From: Kushneria konosiri
GTDB taxonomy: Bacteria > Pseudomonadota > Gammaproteobacteria > Pseudomonadales > Halomonadaceae
DNA length: 64,000 bases
Direction: 5' to 3'
Assembly (NCBI RefSeq): GCF_002155145.1
Contig: NZ_CP021323.1
Span: 868,001-932,000 of the forward strand
The position numbers and the translations under genes were made by a program. This document shows positions 42,793 through 52,166 of this stretch, one piece after another. Every line of letters starts with the position of its first letter. The first letter of the stretch is position 1. The notes below the pieces were generated by a model. It saw only the letters and a list, made by a program, of their open reading frames with translations, had not been told where the DNA came from and made no database searches.

Positions 42793-44058
42793 TCAGTGGT
42801 GTTTCGTGGTGTCGGATGACCTGTCGCCTCCAGGCACCACATGAGCGACCAGCTTACCGATGGTCAATCCCTGCACCAGAATGGAAAACAGCACGATAAT
42901 GTAGGTGATCATCACGATCGGCTCGCGGTAGTCACTGTCCGGAAGCCCCAGCGCCAGTGCCACCGAAATGCCGCCACGCAGCCCGCCCCAGGTCAGCACC
43001 CGGGTCGTACCCCGCCGATAGTCGACCCAGTGACGCATCGCCATCAGCGGCAGTCCGATGGTCGTCAGACGCACCGCCAGAATGATCACGACCAGCGGCG
43101 CGGCCACCATCAGATAGCCCCATTCAAAGGGAATCAGCAAAAGCTCCAGTCCGATCAGGACAAACAGCACGGCATTGAGAATTTCGTCAATCAGTTCCCA
43201 GAAACCGTCTACATAGCGGCGGGTATTGTCCGACATGGCATGTTCGCGACCGCGATTGCCGATAAACAGTCCGGCAATCACCATCGCGATCGGCCCGGAG
43301 ACCTCAATCCAGGTGGCCAGAGCATAGCCACCCAGCACCAGCGCCAGACTGATGAGCACCTCAACCTGATACTGATCGATGCTTTTCATCATCTGATAGG
43401 CGATATAGCCCATGACAAATCCCAGCAGCAGACCACCACCTGCCTCCTCGGCAAACAGGATCAGTGAGTGGGTGGCGGTCAGCTGCGCACCCGATGTGGC
43501 CGCTGCCGCCAACAGGGTAAAGACCACCACGGCTACCCCATCGTTGAACAACGACTCGCCCACGATCTTGGTCTCCATGTCCTCCGGCGCCCCGGCGTTT
43601 TGCATGATCCCCAGCACGGCAATCGGGTCGGTCGGCGAAATCAGCGCACCAAAGACCAGACAATAAAGATACGGTACATGGATGCTGAAAGTGGCAAACA
43701 GCCACCAGGCGGCACTGCCGATCGCGAGCGTTGATACCACCACGCCGACCGAGGCCAGAAAGCCGATCGAATAGCGATATCGCTTGAGCTTGTTGATATC
43801 CACATGCAGGGCGCCTGCAAACAGCAGAAAGGACAGCATGCCGTCCATCAACAGGGCATTGAAGTTGATGCTGCCAAGCCACTGCTCGGTCAGATCCGTA
43901 ACCAGGGTAAAGCCCAGATGATCCAGCGCGATCAAGGCCAGGGACATTACAAGGGCGATCACCATCACACCGATGGTGGCCGGCAGACGGATAAAGCGGT
44001 AGTTGAACCACGAAAAGAGCGCGGTCACGGTAATAAACAGTGCAGCAATGTTCAGCAT
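42793..44058 (-). CDS. CPA1-family Na+/H+ (cation/proton) antiporter
   Basis: 421-residue NhaP/NHE-type exchanger with about 12 membrane helices. Ion-site helix GALISPTDPIAVLGIMQ near 130 and GESLFNDGVAVVVFTLL near 165 hold the paired acidic residues of CPA1 proteins; TWGGLRGGISVALAL lies near the end. Likely role in pH and Na+ homeostasis, fitting a halophile. I start at ATG 44058 (MLNIAALF). The ATG at 44127 lies almost on the metK terminator, with GAGGG only one base away. Confidence 0.85.
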   Translation of the reverse strand: MLNIAALFITVTALFSWFNYRFIRLPATIGVMVIALVMSLALIALDHLGFTLVTDLTEQWLGSINFNALLMDGMLSFLLFAGALHVDINKLKRYRYSIGFLASVGVVVSTLAIGSAAWWLFATFSIHVPYLYCLVFGALISPTDPIAVLGIMQNAGAPEDMETKIVGESLFNDGVAVVVFTLLAAAATSGAQLTATHSLILFAEEAGGGLLLGFVMGYIAYQMMKSIDQYQVEVLISLALVLGGYALATWIEVSGPIAMVIAGLFIGNRGREHAMSDNTRRYVDGFWELIDEILNAVLFVLIGLELLLIPFEWGYLMVAAPLVVIILAVRLTTIGLPLMAMRHWVDYRRGTTRVLTWGGLRGGISVALALGLPDSDYREPIVMITYIIVLFSILVQGLTIGKLVAHVVPGGDRSSDTTKHH

Positions 44059-44134
44059 GAAAAAGGGACTCGATTGAAGAATCGGTCTGCTCGAAACAGG
44101 CAGACGCCCTTGAGCATAGCCAAACATCCCTCAC

Positions 44135-44162
44135 AAAAAAGCCCACGCATTGGTGGGCTTTT
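44135..44162 (-). terminator. Terminator of metK
   Basis: A 10-bp stem AAAAGCCCAC/GTGGGCTTTT with loop GCATTG; on the minus strand the last arm continues into TTTTTT. Confidence 0.85.
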
Positions 44163-44202
44163 GTGGAGTGGACCGGAAAGTTCGCGGCCCATCGATCAGG
44201 AT

Positions 44203-45423
44203 TTACAGCCCGGCGGCGTCTCGAAGCGCTTCTGCCCGGTCGGTTTTTTCCCAGGGGAAGGCGGTGAAGGTTTCGCTTTGCATCTCGCCTCGCGTGTCCT
44301 TCCAGGTATAGGTGTGCTCGAAGGGATCACGACCGAAGTGCCCATAGGACGCGGTAAGCTGATACATCGGGTGGAGCAGATCCAGCATGCGCGTAATGGC
44401 GTAGGGGCGCAGATCGAAATGCTCACGCACCAGATCGACGATCTTGTCATCGCTGATCCTGCCGGTACCAAACGTATTGATGGCCACCGACGTCGGCTCG
44501 GCCACGCCAATGGCATAGGAGACCTGGATCTCGCATTTATCGGCGATACCGGAGGCCACCACGTTCTTGGCCACATAGCGCCCGGCATAGGCCGCACTGC
44601 GGTCTACCTTGGAAGGGTCCTTGCCGGAGAAGGCGCCCCCGCCATGACGGGCCATGCCGCCATAGGTATCGACAATGATCTTGCGTCCGGTCAGGCCGCA
44701 GTCACCGACCGGCCCGCCGATCACGAACTTGCCGGTCGGGTTGATATGAAACCGTGTCGACTCGGTGATCCACTCTTCGGGCAGCACATCACGAATGATC
44801 AGCTCCTCGACCGCGTGACGCAGCTCCTCCTGAGAAATGCTCTCATCGTGCTGGGTCGACAGGACGACAGCGTCCACCGCGACCGGCTTGCCATCCTCAC
44901 CGTAGCGAAAGGTCACCTGACTCTTGGCATCCGGGCGCAGCCAGGCGAGCGTGCCGTTTTTACGCAGCTCGGACTGACGCTCGACCAGGCGATGCGAAAA
45001 GTGGATCGGCGCCGGCATGTAGGACGGCGTCTCGTTGGTGGCATAGCCAAACATCAGGCCCTGATCGCCCGCGCCCTGATCTTCGGGTCTGGAGCGGTCA
45101 ACGCCTTGGGCAATATCGATGCTCTGCTTGCCGATCAGATTGAGCACACCGCAGGTGGCGCCATCAAAGCCGACTTCAGAGGAGGTATAGCCAATATCGG
45201 AAATCACGCGACGCACCAGATCTTCCAGATCCACCCACGCACTGGTGGTGATCTCGCCGGCCACGATCGCGACTCCCGTCTTGACCAGCGTCTCGCATGC
45301 CACACGCGCCTGCTTGTCCCGGGCGATCAGGGCATCGAGCACCGCATCGGAAATTTGATCGGCAATCTTGTCAGGATGTCCTTCAGATACGGATTCGGAG
45401 GTAAAGAGGGAGTATTCGCTCAT
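44203..45423 (-). CDS. metK: S-adenosylmethionine synthetase MetK
   Basis: Makes S-adenosylmethionine from methionine and ATP. 406 residues with [18 protein letters not shown] at the N-terminus, [12 protein letters not shown] (adenine-site loop) near 122 and the P-loop-like [16 protein letters not shown] near 265. ATG is followed at once by the family start [15 protein letters not shown]. The next gene past the upstream gap is the start of a catabolic island; in relatives tkt lies near this place. Confidence 0.96.
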   Translation of the reverse strand: MSEYSLFTSESVSEGHPDKIADQISDAVLDALIARDKQARVACETLVKTGVAIVAGEITTSAWVDLEDLVRRVISDIGYTSSEVGFDGATCGVLNLIGKQSIDIAQGVDRSRPEDQGAGDQGLMFGYATNETPSYMPAPIHFSHRLVERQSELRKNGTLAWLRPDAKSQVTFRYGEDGKPVAVDAVVLSTQHDESISQEELRHAVEELIIRDVLPEEWITESTRFHINPTGKFVIGGPVGDCGLTGRKIIVDTYGGMARHGGGAFSGKDPSKVDRSAAYAGRYVAKNVVASGIADKCEIQVSYAIGVAEPTSVAINTFGTGRISDDKIVDLVREHFDLRPYAITRMLDLLHPMYQLTASYGHFGRDPFEHTYTWKDTRGEMQSETFTAFPWEKTDRAEALRDAAGL

Positions 45424-45773
45424 GAAGACTCTGGATCCTTTTGTCGCTCATTTTTGAGCAAAATATGGAAGGCCAGGCCGTGCTGCATGGCGCAGACGTC
45501 CTGTCATGAATGTGGATACCGATACTATCGGCACAGGACAAAAAGTTTACACCCGGTAAAAGCAAAGTGCCTAACCCGCACCCGTGCAATGTCTTCATGG
45601 TCATCACGCAGGACGTTCATGACGAGCGCGCACGCCATCACGTCGGCCCGGCCGAAATGCCCGCCGCGGGTTGATGACATCTCGATGAAGCGTGCGCTAT
45701 ACCATCAGACACTGGATTAAAGAAGGCACGGCTGTAATTCTTGTCCCTTCACCTTCAATCCCAGGATGGGCAC
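45424..45773. other. Intergenic region between metK and the lactonase gene
   Basis: 350 bases with no gene I can support. It must carry the divergent promoters of metK (minus) and the lactonase gene (plus). The metK leader has a small A/T-rich hairpin at 45446-45459 (GCTCA, TTTT, TGAGC), with flanking TTTT/AAAA that could lengthen it, about 25 bases before the start codon. No known metK riboswitch type is recognisable. Confidence 0.5.
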
Positions 45774-46778
45774 ATGTCATCACCGCAATCCCTAATGGCC
45801 TATATCGGCTGCGGCGGCGCCGGCGAGGTCTGTCTGGTGCGCTTTGCCAACGACCATCTCGAACTGGTTCAGCGCGTCCCCCTTCCCGACCTTGAAAAGG
45901 CCGGCGGCTCCCTGCCACTGTGCCTGAGTCCGGACCGGCGCTATCTCCATGCTGCCGGCCGGGGCACCCCCATGGGCATTTTCACCTTCGCCATTGATGC
46001 CCAGAGCCATCAGCTTGCGCCGGTATCGACCTTTCCCATTCATGAAAGCGTCGCCTATCTGGCCTGCCCAGCGCGGGATGGTCGCCTCTTTTCAGCGTCC
46101 TATCACCACCATCTGGTAGCCGCCTACGACATGGCAGAGGACGGCGGCGTCGAGCGCGAGCAGGGACGCTGGACCACCGAACCCAACGCCCATTGCATTG
46201 TGCCCGACCCGCAGGAGCGCAATGTGCTGTTCACAAGCCTTGGCGGCGACCGGCTCTACTGCTCGGCCCTCGACGCACAGCCACCGTTTTCCGACACGAT
46301 CGAGACCACCCTTCCCGAGGGTACCGGCCCCCGACACCTGATTTTTAACGCCGAGGGCACGCGAGTGTATCTGCTTGGCGAGCTGGACGGCTCCATCACG
46401 CTGTTTGACTACGACAGCCGCACGAAAGGCCTGAACAGGCGGCAGCGGGTCGTGATCGACAAGGGCGAGGCCGATACCTTCTGGGCGGCAGATATTCATC
46501 TCGACGCAAAAGGTCGCTATCTGTACGCCTCCGAGCGCAGCAGTTCGCTGGTGACCTCCTTCGAGGTCGATGCCGACAGCGGCGAGCTCACACGCATCGG
46601 TGCCTTCGAAGTCGAAGCGCAACCCAGAGGCTTTGCGCTGGATGCCACCGGACAGCTGATGCTGGCAGCCGGCCAGCAGTCTCAACACGTGGCGGCCTAC
46701 CGTCTTGTTCAAGGCAGGCTTGAATTGATCGATCGTGTGAAAGTCGCCCAGTCTCCGGACTGGGTCGAGATGGTCTGA
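45774..46778 (+). CDS. Lactonase family beta-propeller protein (6-phosphogluconolactonase/YbhE-like)
   Basis: 334 residues predicted to form a seven-bladed propeller. Repeats such as LCLSPDRRYLHAAGRG, HCIVPDPQERNVLFTS, RHLIFNAEGTRVYLLGE and IHLDAKGRYLYASER, and the ending RGFALDATGQLMLAAGQQS, are the YbhE/Pgl pattern. E. coli YbhE hydrolyses 6-phosphogluconolactone, but many relatives act on other sugar lactones. The ATG at 45774 follows AGGATGG. It stands at the edge of the sugar island in the opposite direction and has no shared operator, so membership is uncertain. Confidence 0.8.
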   Translation: MSSPQSLMAYIGCGGAGEVCLVRFANDHLELVQRVPLPDLEKAGGSLPLCLSPDRRYLHAAGRGTPMGIFTFAIDAQSHQLAPVSTFPIHESVAYLACPARDGRLFSASYHHHLVAAYDMAEDGGVEREQGRWTTEPNAHCIVPDPQERNVLFTSLGGDRLYCSALDAQPPFSDTIETTLPEGTGPRHLIFNAEGTRVYLLGELDGSITLFDYDSRTKGLNRRQRVVIDKGEADTFWAADIHLDAKGRYLYASERSSSLVTSFEVDADSGELTRIGAFEVEAQPRGFALDATGQLMLAAGQQSQHVAAYRLVQGRLELIDRVKVAQSPDWVEMV

Positions 46779-46910
46779 ACGATTGATGATGGCAGGTACT
46801 CGGCCTGCCATCGGCAGCTGACTCAACAGGTCTGACCGCCACCTGCGATCACACTGATGGACATCACAATGTCCGTGGACGGTATGAATTCCGGCCTGAA
46901 ACACGGGCAT

Positions 46911-46943
46911 AAAAAACAGCGCGGCCGAGTGGTCGCGCTGTTT
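46911..46943 (-). terminator. Terminator of the erythritol/L-threitol-type dehydrogenase gene
   Basis: Stem AAACAGCGCG/CGCGCTGTTT (46914-46923, 46934-46943), followed on the minus strand by TTT, 30 bases past the dehydrogenase stop. Confidence 0.85.
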
Positions 46944-46972
46944 CGAGTCAACCTCTGGTTTCAGATCAAACC

Positions 46973-48082
46973 TTAAGGGATCAGCACAATCTTCAGTGAC
47001 TTTGCCCCGCTGGTCATGAGCTCAAAGCCTTCCTCGAACTTCTCCAGCGGCAGCTTGTGGGTCACCACACCCTCGGTGGGAAAATCACCATTGCTGATGC
47101 CATTGATCACCAGCGGATAGCAGTACGGCCCCAGATGCGAGCCCAGTACATCGAGTTCCTTGCGATCGGAGATGATGCTCCAGTCGACGCTGACCGGGTC
47201 CTTGAACACGCTGAACTCGACAAAACGGCCCAGTTTTCGAATCATCGACAGGCCCTGCTCGACCGATTTCGGGTGGCCGGTCGCCTCGATGTAAACATCA
47301 CAGCCGTATCCGCCGGTCATCTCCTTGATGATCGACACCACGTCATCGTTTTTGGGATTGAGCACCATGTCAGCGCCAAATTTTTTGGCCAGTTCAAGGC
47401 GCTCATCAAAGAGATCGAGCACGATCAGTTTTTCGGCCCCGGCCTTCTTGGCGGCCCCGACCATGCCAAGGCCCAGCGTCCCGGCCCCGGAGAGTACCAC
47501 CACATCCCCCAGTTCGATCTTCGCGCGCTGAACGGCGTGCAGCGAACAGGCATACGGCTCGATCAGAATGGCCTTTTCCAGCGGCAGCTCTTCGGGCACG
47601 TGATAGTTGATCGCTTCTTTCGTGAACTTCATGTACTCGGCCATGCCGCCGTTCACGTTGTTCTGGAAGCCGTAGAGATCGTGTTTTTCACACATCCAGT
47701 ACTGACCACGACCACAGAAACGGCAGTCCCAGCAGGGCACGATCTGCTCGGAGATGACGCGATCACCGGGCTTGTAGTCGGTCACGGCATCGCCAACCTT
47801 CACCACCCGACCGATAAACTCGTGCCCGGGGATCATCGGCGCCTTGATATAGGCCGGCTGATACTCGTCACCCCAGAAACTGGGCGCCCCATCAAAGGAC
47901 TTGATATCACCGGCACAAATACCGCAACCCTCGACCTTGACCAGAATTTCGCGGTCATTGTCGAGCTCGGGCACCGGCACCTCTTCATAGCGATAGTCAC
48001 CGGGGCCGTAGGCCACCACGGCGTGCATGGTTTTGGGAATCTCGTGCTGGGAAACGTTGTTCTGCGTCAGTGTGTCAGACAT
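46973..48082 (-). CDS. Zinc-dependent medium-chain dehydrogenase, erythritol/L-threitol dehydrogenase-like (EltD-like)
   Basis: Probably oxidises a C4 polyol (erythritol or L-threitol) to L-erythrulose with NAD+. 369 residues. Catalytic zinc: Cys56 in GCGICAGD and His87 in PGHEF. Structural zinc: Cys117, 120, 123 and 131. Nucleotide fold: SGAGTLGLGMVG. The segment DGAPSFWGDEYQPAYIKAP resembles the erythritol/L-threitol dehydrogenase group named from Mycobacterium smegmatis (EltD); this is recognition from memory and the substrate is inferred. Start at 48082 (MSDTLTQ) behind GAGGTG. Its own promoter carries the 25-bp operator shared with the ABC operon. Confidence 0.82.
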   Translation of the reverse strand: MSDTLTQNNVSQHEIPKTMHAVVAYGPGDYRYEEVPVPELDNDREILVKVEGCGICAGDIKSFDGAPSFWGDEYQPAYIKAPMIPGHEFIGRVVKVGDAVTDYKPGDRVISEQIVPCWDCRFCGRGQYWMCEKHDLYGFQNNVNGGMAEYMKFTKEAINYHVPEELPLEKAILIEPYACSLHAVQRAKIELGDVVVLSGAGTLGLGMVGAAKKAGAEKLIVLDLFDERLELAKKFGADMVLNPKNDDVVSIIKEMTGGYGCDVYIEATGHPKSVEQGLSMIRKLGRFVEFSVFKDPVSVDWSIISDRKELDVLGSHLGPYCYPLVINGISNGDFPTEGVVTHKLPLEKFEEGFELMTSGAKSLKIVLIP

Positions 48083-48109
48083 GGTCACCTCATCGGGGGC
48101 TGCAAACAT

Positions 48110-48163
48110 CATTTGTTCCTGCCTTGGACAAATGAAATAACGCCACAGACCCGGCTCGGTCAA
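48110..48163 (-). promoter_or_regulatory. Promoter and 25-bp palindromic operator of the EltD-like gene
   Basis: On the minus strand -35 TTGACC (48163-48158), 17-base spacer, -10 TTATTT (48140-48135). Directly after it comes the palindrome CATTTGT-N11-ACAAATG (48134-48110), which would cover the start of transcription. The same palindrome occurs at 52916-52940 and 60688-60712. Remainder of the 48083-48415 gap: leader below, ABC-operon terminator above, nothing else seen. Confidence 0.72.
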
Positions 48164-48358
48164 TCAATGGCGGGCAATGAAACCTTATACTTTAGCGCAA
48201 TGAAAACTTAATTCCTTGATTTTAATGATTTTTAAAAACCCTGTTCCGAGCATCTCCGGAGACGTCACGAATGACGAAACAGGCACCATTAATGATCAAT
48301 TACCGAACATTTGAACAACTCCGCCGAGTCATATTCCTGAAGCGGGTTGTACCCCGAT

Positions 48359-48386
48359 AAAAGAAGCCGCCATGAAAGGCGGCTTC
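48359..48386 (-). terminator. Terminator of the sugar ABC transporter operon
   Basis: A 9-bp stem GAAGCCGCC/GGCGGCTTC (48363-48371, 48378-48386), followed on the minus strand by TTTTA. It separates the ABC operon from the dehydrogenase gene downstream. Confidence 0.85.
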
Positions 48387-48415
48387 GTGGGGTGGCGCAT
48401 ACGCAAGCGTCGCGT

Positions 48416-49378
48416 TTACTGCTCCAGCACGAACGGAGAAGTCACCTGATCGACGTTGTCCGGCGTGATCAGCAGGCAGTCAAAGAGCTGCTTTTCACCA
48501 TTCAGACCGGTTTCACCAGTACGGATGAACTGATCAGCCAGCTCCACGGCACGCTTGGAGAACACGGCGACAGGCTGAAGCACGGTGTAGGCCATGTCGC
48601 CATCCTTGACCGCCTGTACCGCATCCGGTGAGCCGTCAAAACCGCCGACCACGACATCCTTGAGCTTGCCCGATTCACGCAGGGCGGCAATGGCGCCGAG
48701 TGCCATTTCATCGTTACCGCTGATCACGCCCTGAATGTCAGGGTTGGCCTGCAGCATGCTCTGGGTCTTGTTGTAGCCCTGGGTACGGTCCCAGTTGGCC
48801 ACGTCGGATGCGACCAGCTCAAGATCCGGATACTGCGTCAAGACGGTCTGATAGCCGTTGGAACGCGTGGCAGCATTGTTGTCAGAAGGCGCCCCCTTGA
48901 GTTCGACATAGCGAGCGCTGTCACCCACGGCCTCGACCCACTGCTGCGCCCCCAGTGCCGCACCCTGGGCATTGTTGGACACGAGCTGTGCCTTCGCCAG
49001 CCCCTGCTGGTTGATCTCGGCATTGACGATAAAGACCGGAATACCGGCATTGACCGCCTTCTTCACGGCCCCGATCGAACCATCCGCGTTGGCCGGATCA
49101 AGAATGATGGCTTTCGCCTGGTTGGTGATCGCGGTATCCACCTGACGGCTTTCAGCGTTGGTGTCGCCCTTGTGGGCGCTGACATTGGCGCTGTAGCCCA
49201 TCTCTTCAGCCGTTTCGCGGGCAATCTGGCCCTCCGTAAACCAGTATGGGTTGGAAGTGTCATTGACGATGATCGAGATCAATCCCTTTTGCTGATCCTG
49301 CGCCAGCGCACTGCCACCGAGCACCATGGCGCCGACGGCCAGACCCGCCATCAAAAGATGCTTTCCCTTTCTCAACAT
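48416..49378 (-). CDS. Sugar/polyol ABC transporter, periplasmic binding protein
   Basis: Ribose/galactose-class (RbsB-like, PBP type I) solute receptor, 320 residues. Signal peptide MLRKGKHLLMAGLAVGAMVL...ALA, cleaved near residue 26. Core: ISIIVNDTSNPYWFTEGQ, DPANADG and VISGNDEMALGAIAAL. ATG 49378 follows AAGGGG; the long frame upstream to 49492 is not homologous. Last gene of DUF2291-ATPase-permease-receptor. Ligand not readable; context suggests a C4 polyol. Confidence 0.9.
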   Translation of the reverse strand: MLRKGKHLLMAGLAVGAMVLGGSALAQDQQKGLISIIVNDTSNPYWFTEGQIARETAEEMGYSANVSAHKGDTNAESRQVDTAITNQAKAIILDPANADGSIGAVKKAVNAGIPVFIVNAEINQQGLAKAQLVSNNAQGAALGAQQWVEAVGDSARYVELKGAPSDNNAATRSNGYQTVLTQYPDLELVASDVANWDRTQGYNKTQSMLQANPDIQGVISGNDEMALGAIAALRESGKLKDVVVGGFDGSPDAVQAVKDGDMAYTVLQPVAVFSKRAVELADQFIRTGETGLNGEKQLFDCLLITPDNVDQVTSPFVLEQ

Positions 49379-49445
49379 GATGTTTCCCCTTGCCTTGACG
49401 GTTGGAGTGCCGGCGAACCGGCGTTTCGATGTCGCCCGAGCGGAT

Positions 49446-50564
49446 TTATGCTGCCCCGGATGACGCTGAAGTCTTTTGTGGCGCGTCAACACCGCCTGCG
49501 CGCTTTTTGCGCGGCTTGTACTGGATACTGTTCAAAAGCACGGCCAGTACGATGACGGCCCCCATGAACACGGTCTGCCAATAGGAAGAGACCCCGATAA
49601 TGACCAGACCGTCGGAGAGAAACCCGATGACAAACGCCCCGAGCAGCGTGCCACGCACGTTGCCACGCCCGCCGGTCAGCGCCGCCCCACCGATGACCAC
49701 GCCAGCAATGGCGGTCAGCTCATAGGTGGTACCGGCTGTCGGCCCGGCTGACGTCAGCTGCGAAGAGAGCACCAGGCCTGCAATGGCGGCACATACGCCG
49801 GAGAGCACATACACCCACACCTGAACCCGCTTGACCGGCACCCCGGAAAGCTCCGCAGCGCGCGCGTTGCCGCCGGTGGCATAGACCCAGCGCCCAAAGG
49901 GCGTGCGATTGAGCGCAAACATGCAGGCAATCGCCACCGCAGCGAAGATCAACACGCCTACCGGTACGCCGAACAGCCGGTTGAAGCCCAGCCAGTCAAA
50001 GCCCGTATTACCAAACTCCGGGTTGCCACCCAGATTGTTGTAGGTCAGGCCATCGGTCATCAAAAGGGCCGCGCCGCGCGCCACATAGAGTGTGCCAAGC
50101 GTTGCCACAAAGGCCGGGACCCGAAAGACCGCCACCAGCACCCCATTGATCATGCCCACAAACGCGCCGGCCACACAGGTCAGCACCACCACGGCCCAGA
50201 CTGGCGGATAGAGCGTCACGCCAAAGATATCCAGCGAGACGCCCTGCATCATGAAGCCTGCGATTACCCCGCAAAGCCCCATGGTCGAGCCGACCGAAAG
50301 ATCGATGCCGCCGGTCAGAATGACCAGCAGCATGCCGATCGAGAGCAGCCCGAAAATGGCCACGTGGGACGACATGGTCAGGAAGTTGTTGGTCGAGAAA
50401 TAGACCGGTGACAGGATCGAAAAGATGATGATGATGGCGATCAGGGCAAAAAAGGCTCGCCCTTCAAGAAGAATGCGCCCCAGATCGAACCCACCGCTGC
50501 GGCCCGACGCCGAGCGAGCAGAGGAATCGGTAGCAGATGAGGCACCCTGTTGAACATCGGACAT
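49446..50564 (-). CDS. Sugar/polyol ABC transporter permease (RbsC-like)
   Basis: 372-residue inner-membrane permease with about 8-10 helices, preceded by a Ser/Gly-rich cytosolic N-terminus (first about 25 residues). Family signatures: GMLLVILTGGIDLSVGSTMGLCG near 80 and YELTAIAGVVIGGAALTGGRG near 275, the coupling-loop region of ribose-type permeases. A homodimer is expected. ATG follows AGGGA. Confidence 0.92.
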   Translation of the reverse strand: MSDVQQGASSATDSSARSASGRSGGFDLGRILLEGRAFFALIAIIIIFSILSPVYFSTNNFLTMSSHVAIFGLLSIGMLLVILTGGIDLSVGSTMGLCGVIAGFMMQGVSLDIFGVTLYPPVWAVVVLTCVAGAFVGMINGVLVAVFRVPAFVATLGTLYVARGAALLMTDGLTYNNLGGNPEFGNTGFDWLGFNRLFGVPVGVLIFAAVAIACMFALNRTPFGRWVYATGGNARAAELSGVPVKRVQVWVYVLSGVCAAIAGLVLSSQLTSAGPTAGTTYELTAIAGVVIGGAALTGGRGNVRGTLLGAFVIGFLSDGLVIIGVSSYWQTVFMGAVIVLAVLLNSIQYKPRKKRAGGVDAPQKTSASSGAA

Positions 50565-50603
50565 GGTAGTGATCCCTGATATACACGTATTTCAGCCTTC
50601 GGA

Positions 50604-52151
50604 TTATTCCCCGGAGGCGGCCATGATCTCTTCGCGGGTCACATCGGCCCCGAACTCGGCACTGATGCGCCCACGACTCATCACCACGATCCGGTGCGCC
50701 ACACTCAGACACTCCCCCACTTCCGAGGTCGAGTAGATGACCGCCAGCCCCTTTGACGCCCCCTCGGCCAGAAGCCGAAACACCTCGGCCTTGGCACCAA
50801 TGTCGATACCACGGCTGGGCTCGTCCAGCAGCACCACGCGAGGATGGGTCGCCAGCATCTTGCCGATAACCACCTTCTGCTGATTGCCGCCGGAGAGCGA
50901 GCCGATACCGGCCGCACCACCGTCGGTCTTGATATGCACATTGCGAATCGATTCTTCGATGACGGCCTGCTCGCGACCGCGCGAGGTCAAAAGACCACGC
51001 GTGAACGCGCCGATACTGGCCAGCGACAGGTTTTCACCCACTGCCATGGTCTGTACTAGGCCATCACGCTGGCGGTCTTCGGGAACCAGCACCAGTCCGC
51101 GCTCGATACGCTCGGCGATGCTCAGGCCGGAAATGTCCTCACCCTCCAGCATGACCCGGCCATCACTGGCCGTCACGCGCCCGGCGGCACACTCCAGAAG
51201 CTCGGTGCGCCCAGCCCCCATCAGGCCGTAGATACAGACGATTTCGCCGGCGCGAACCGACAGCGATAGCCGATCCACCACCGAACGCTCCGGCACCGCC
51301 ACATCCGCCACACTGATGTTCTCCAGTGACAGTGCCACCTCACCCATCGTGTGACCGGTCGGCGGCGAGCCCAGATCAAAGTTGTCGCCCACCATATGAC
51401 GCACGATCCACTCGAGATCGATCTCGCTGCGTTCGGCATAGGCCGTCATGGCCCCATCGCGCAGCACCACGGCGTGATCGGTAATGGTCAGCGCCTCTTC
51501 CAGATGGTGCGAGATATAGACGATTGATACCCCGCGGCTTTTCAGGTCTGCGATGACCCGAAACAGCACCTCGACTTCGGAGGCCGACAGCGCCGAGGTC
51601 GGCTCATCCATGATCAGGATGCGCGAATCCACCGACAGGGCCCGGGCGATCTCGACAATCTGCTGCTGGCCGAGACGAAGATCCTCCACCAGAGTCAGTG
51701 GATCGATGGGCTCATCGAGCTCGGCCATCAACCGCTCGGTTTCACGCGCCTCGAGGGCGTAGTCCACGCCCCCGGGCCCGCCCAGCTCGCGCCCCATGAA
51801 AATGTTGTCGCGCACATTCATGTTGGGCGCCAGGCTCAACTCCTGGTGGATAATCGAAATACCGTGCCGCTGGGCATCCACGGTCGATCCAAAGCTGACC
51901 GGTGTACCTTCCAGCACAATCTCGCCGGCACTTGGCTGAATCACGCCCGAAAGGATCTTCATCAGCGTCGACTTGCCCGCGCCGTTCTCCCCGAAAAGCG
52001 TGGTCACCTGCCCACGGCGAATATCAAAGTTGACGCTCTTGAGGGCCTGTACGCTGCCAAAGGATTTGGCCACGTTGCGTGCTGACAGTACGACCTCGCC
52101 GGTGGTGTCAGCCGATGCCGGCCTTTCCATGACGCTCTCTTCACTGCTCAT
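50604..52151 (-). CDS. Sugar/polyol ABC transporter ATPase, duplicated (RbsA-like)
   Basis: 515 residues with two fused nucleotide-binding domains, as in RbsA/MglA. First half: Walker A GENGAGKST near 55, signature LRLGQQQ, Walker B ILIMDEPTSAL. Second half: degenerate Walker A GLMGAGRTEL near 300, signature LSGGNQQKV near 415 and VVLLDEPSRG. The first half is thus the canonical site. Start behind GGGAG. Gap to the DUF2291 gene is 15 bases. Confidence 0.93.
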   Translation of the reverse strand: MSSEESVMERPASADTTGEVVLSARNVAKSFGSVQALKSVNFDIRRGQVTTLFGENGAGKSTLMKILSGVIQPSAGEIVLEGTPVSFGSTVDAQRHGISIIHQELSLAPNMNVRDNIFMGRELGGPGGVDYALEARETERLMAELDEPIDPLTLVEDLRLGQQQIVEIARALSVDSRILIMDEPTSALSASEVEVLFRVIADLKSRGVSIVYISHHLEEALTITDHAVVLRDGAMTAYAERSEIDLEWIVRHMVGDNFDLGSPPTGHTMGEVALSLENISVADVAVPERSVVDRLSLSVRAGEIVCIYGLMGAGRTELLECAAGRVTASDGRVMLEGEDISGLSIAERIERGLVLVPEDRQRDGLVQTMAVGENLSLASIGAFTRGLLTSRGREQAVIEESIRNVHIKTDGGAAGIGSLSGGNQQKVVIGKMLATHPRVVLLDEPSRGIDIGAKAEVFRLLAEGASKGLAVIYSTSEVGECLSVAHRIVVMSRGRISAEFGADVTREEIMAASGE

Positions 52152-52166
52152 GACGCACTCCCGTCA

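Noticed and set aside
43804-45720. A 638-codon plus-strand open frame
   Set aside because: It lies antisense to metK and part of the antiporter gene, has low-complexity composition and no domain. High GC gives such shadow frames often; similar antisense frames at 41408-42586, 47057-48211, 29045-30202 and 33357-34100 were dropped for the same reason.
45774-46778. Lactonase gene as a proven part of the catabolic island
   Set aside because: Opposite direction, no copy of either operator, and a role in the general pentose-phosphate pathway is as likely.
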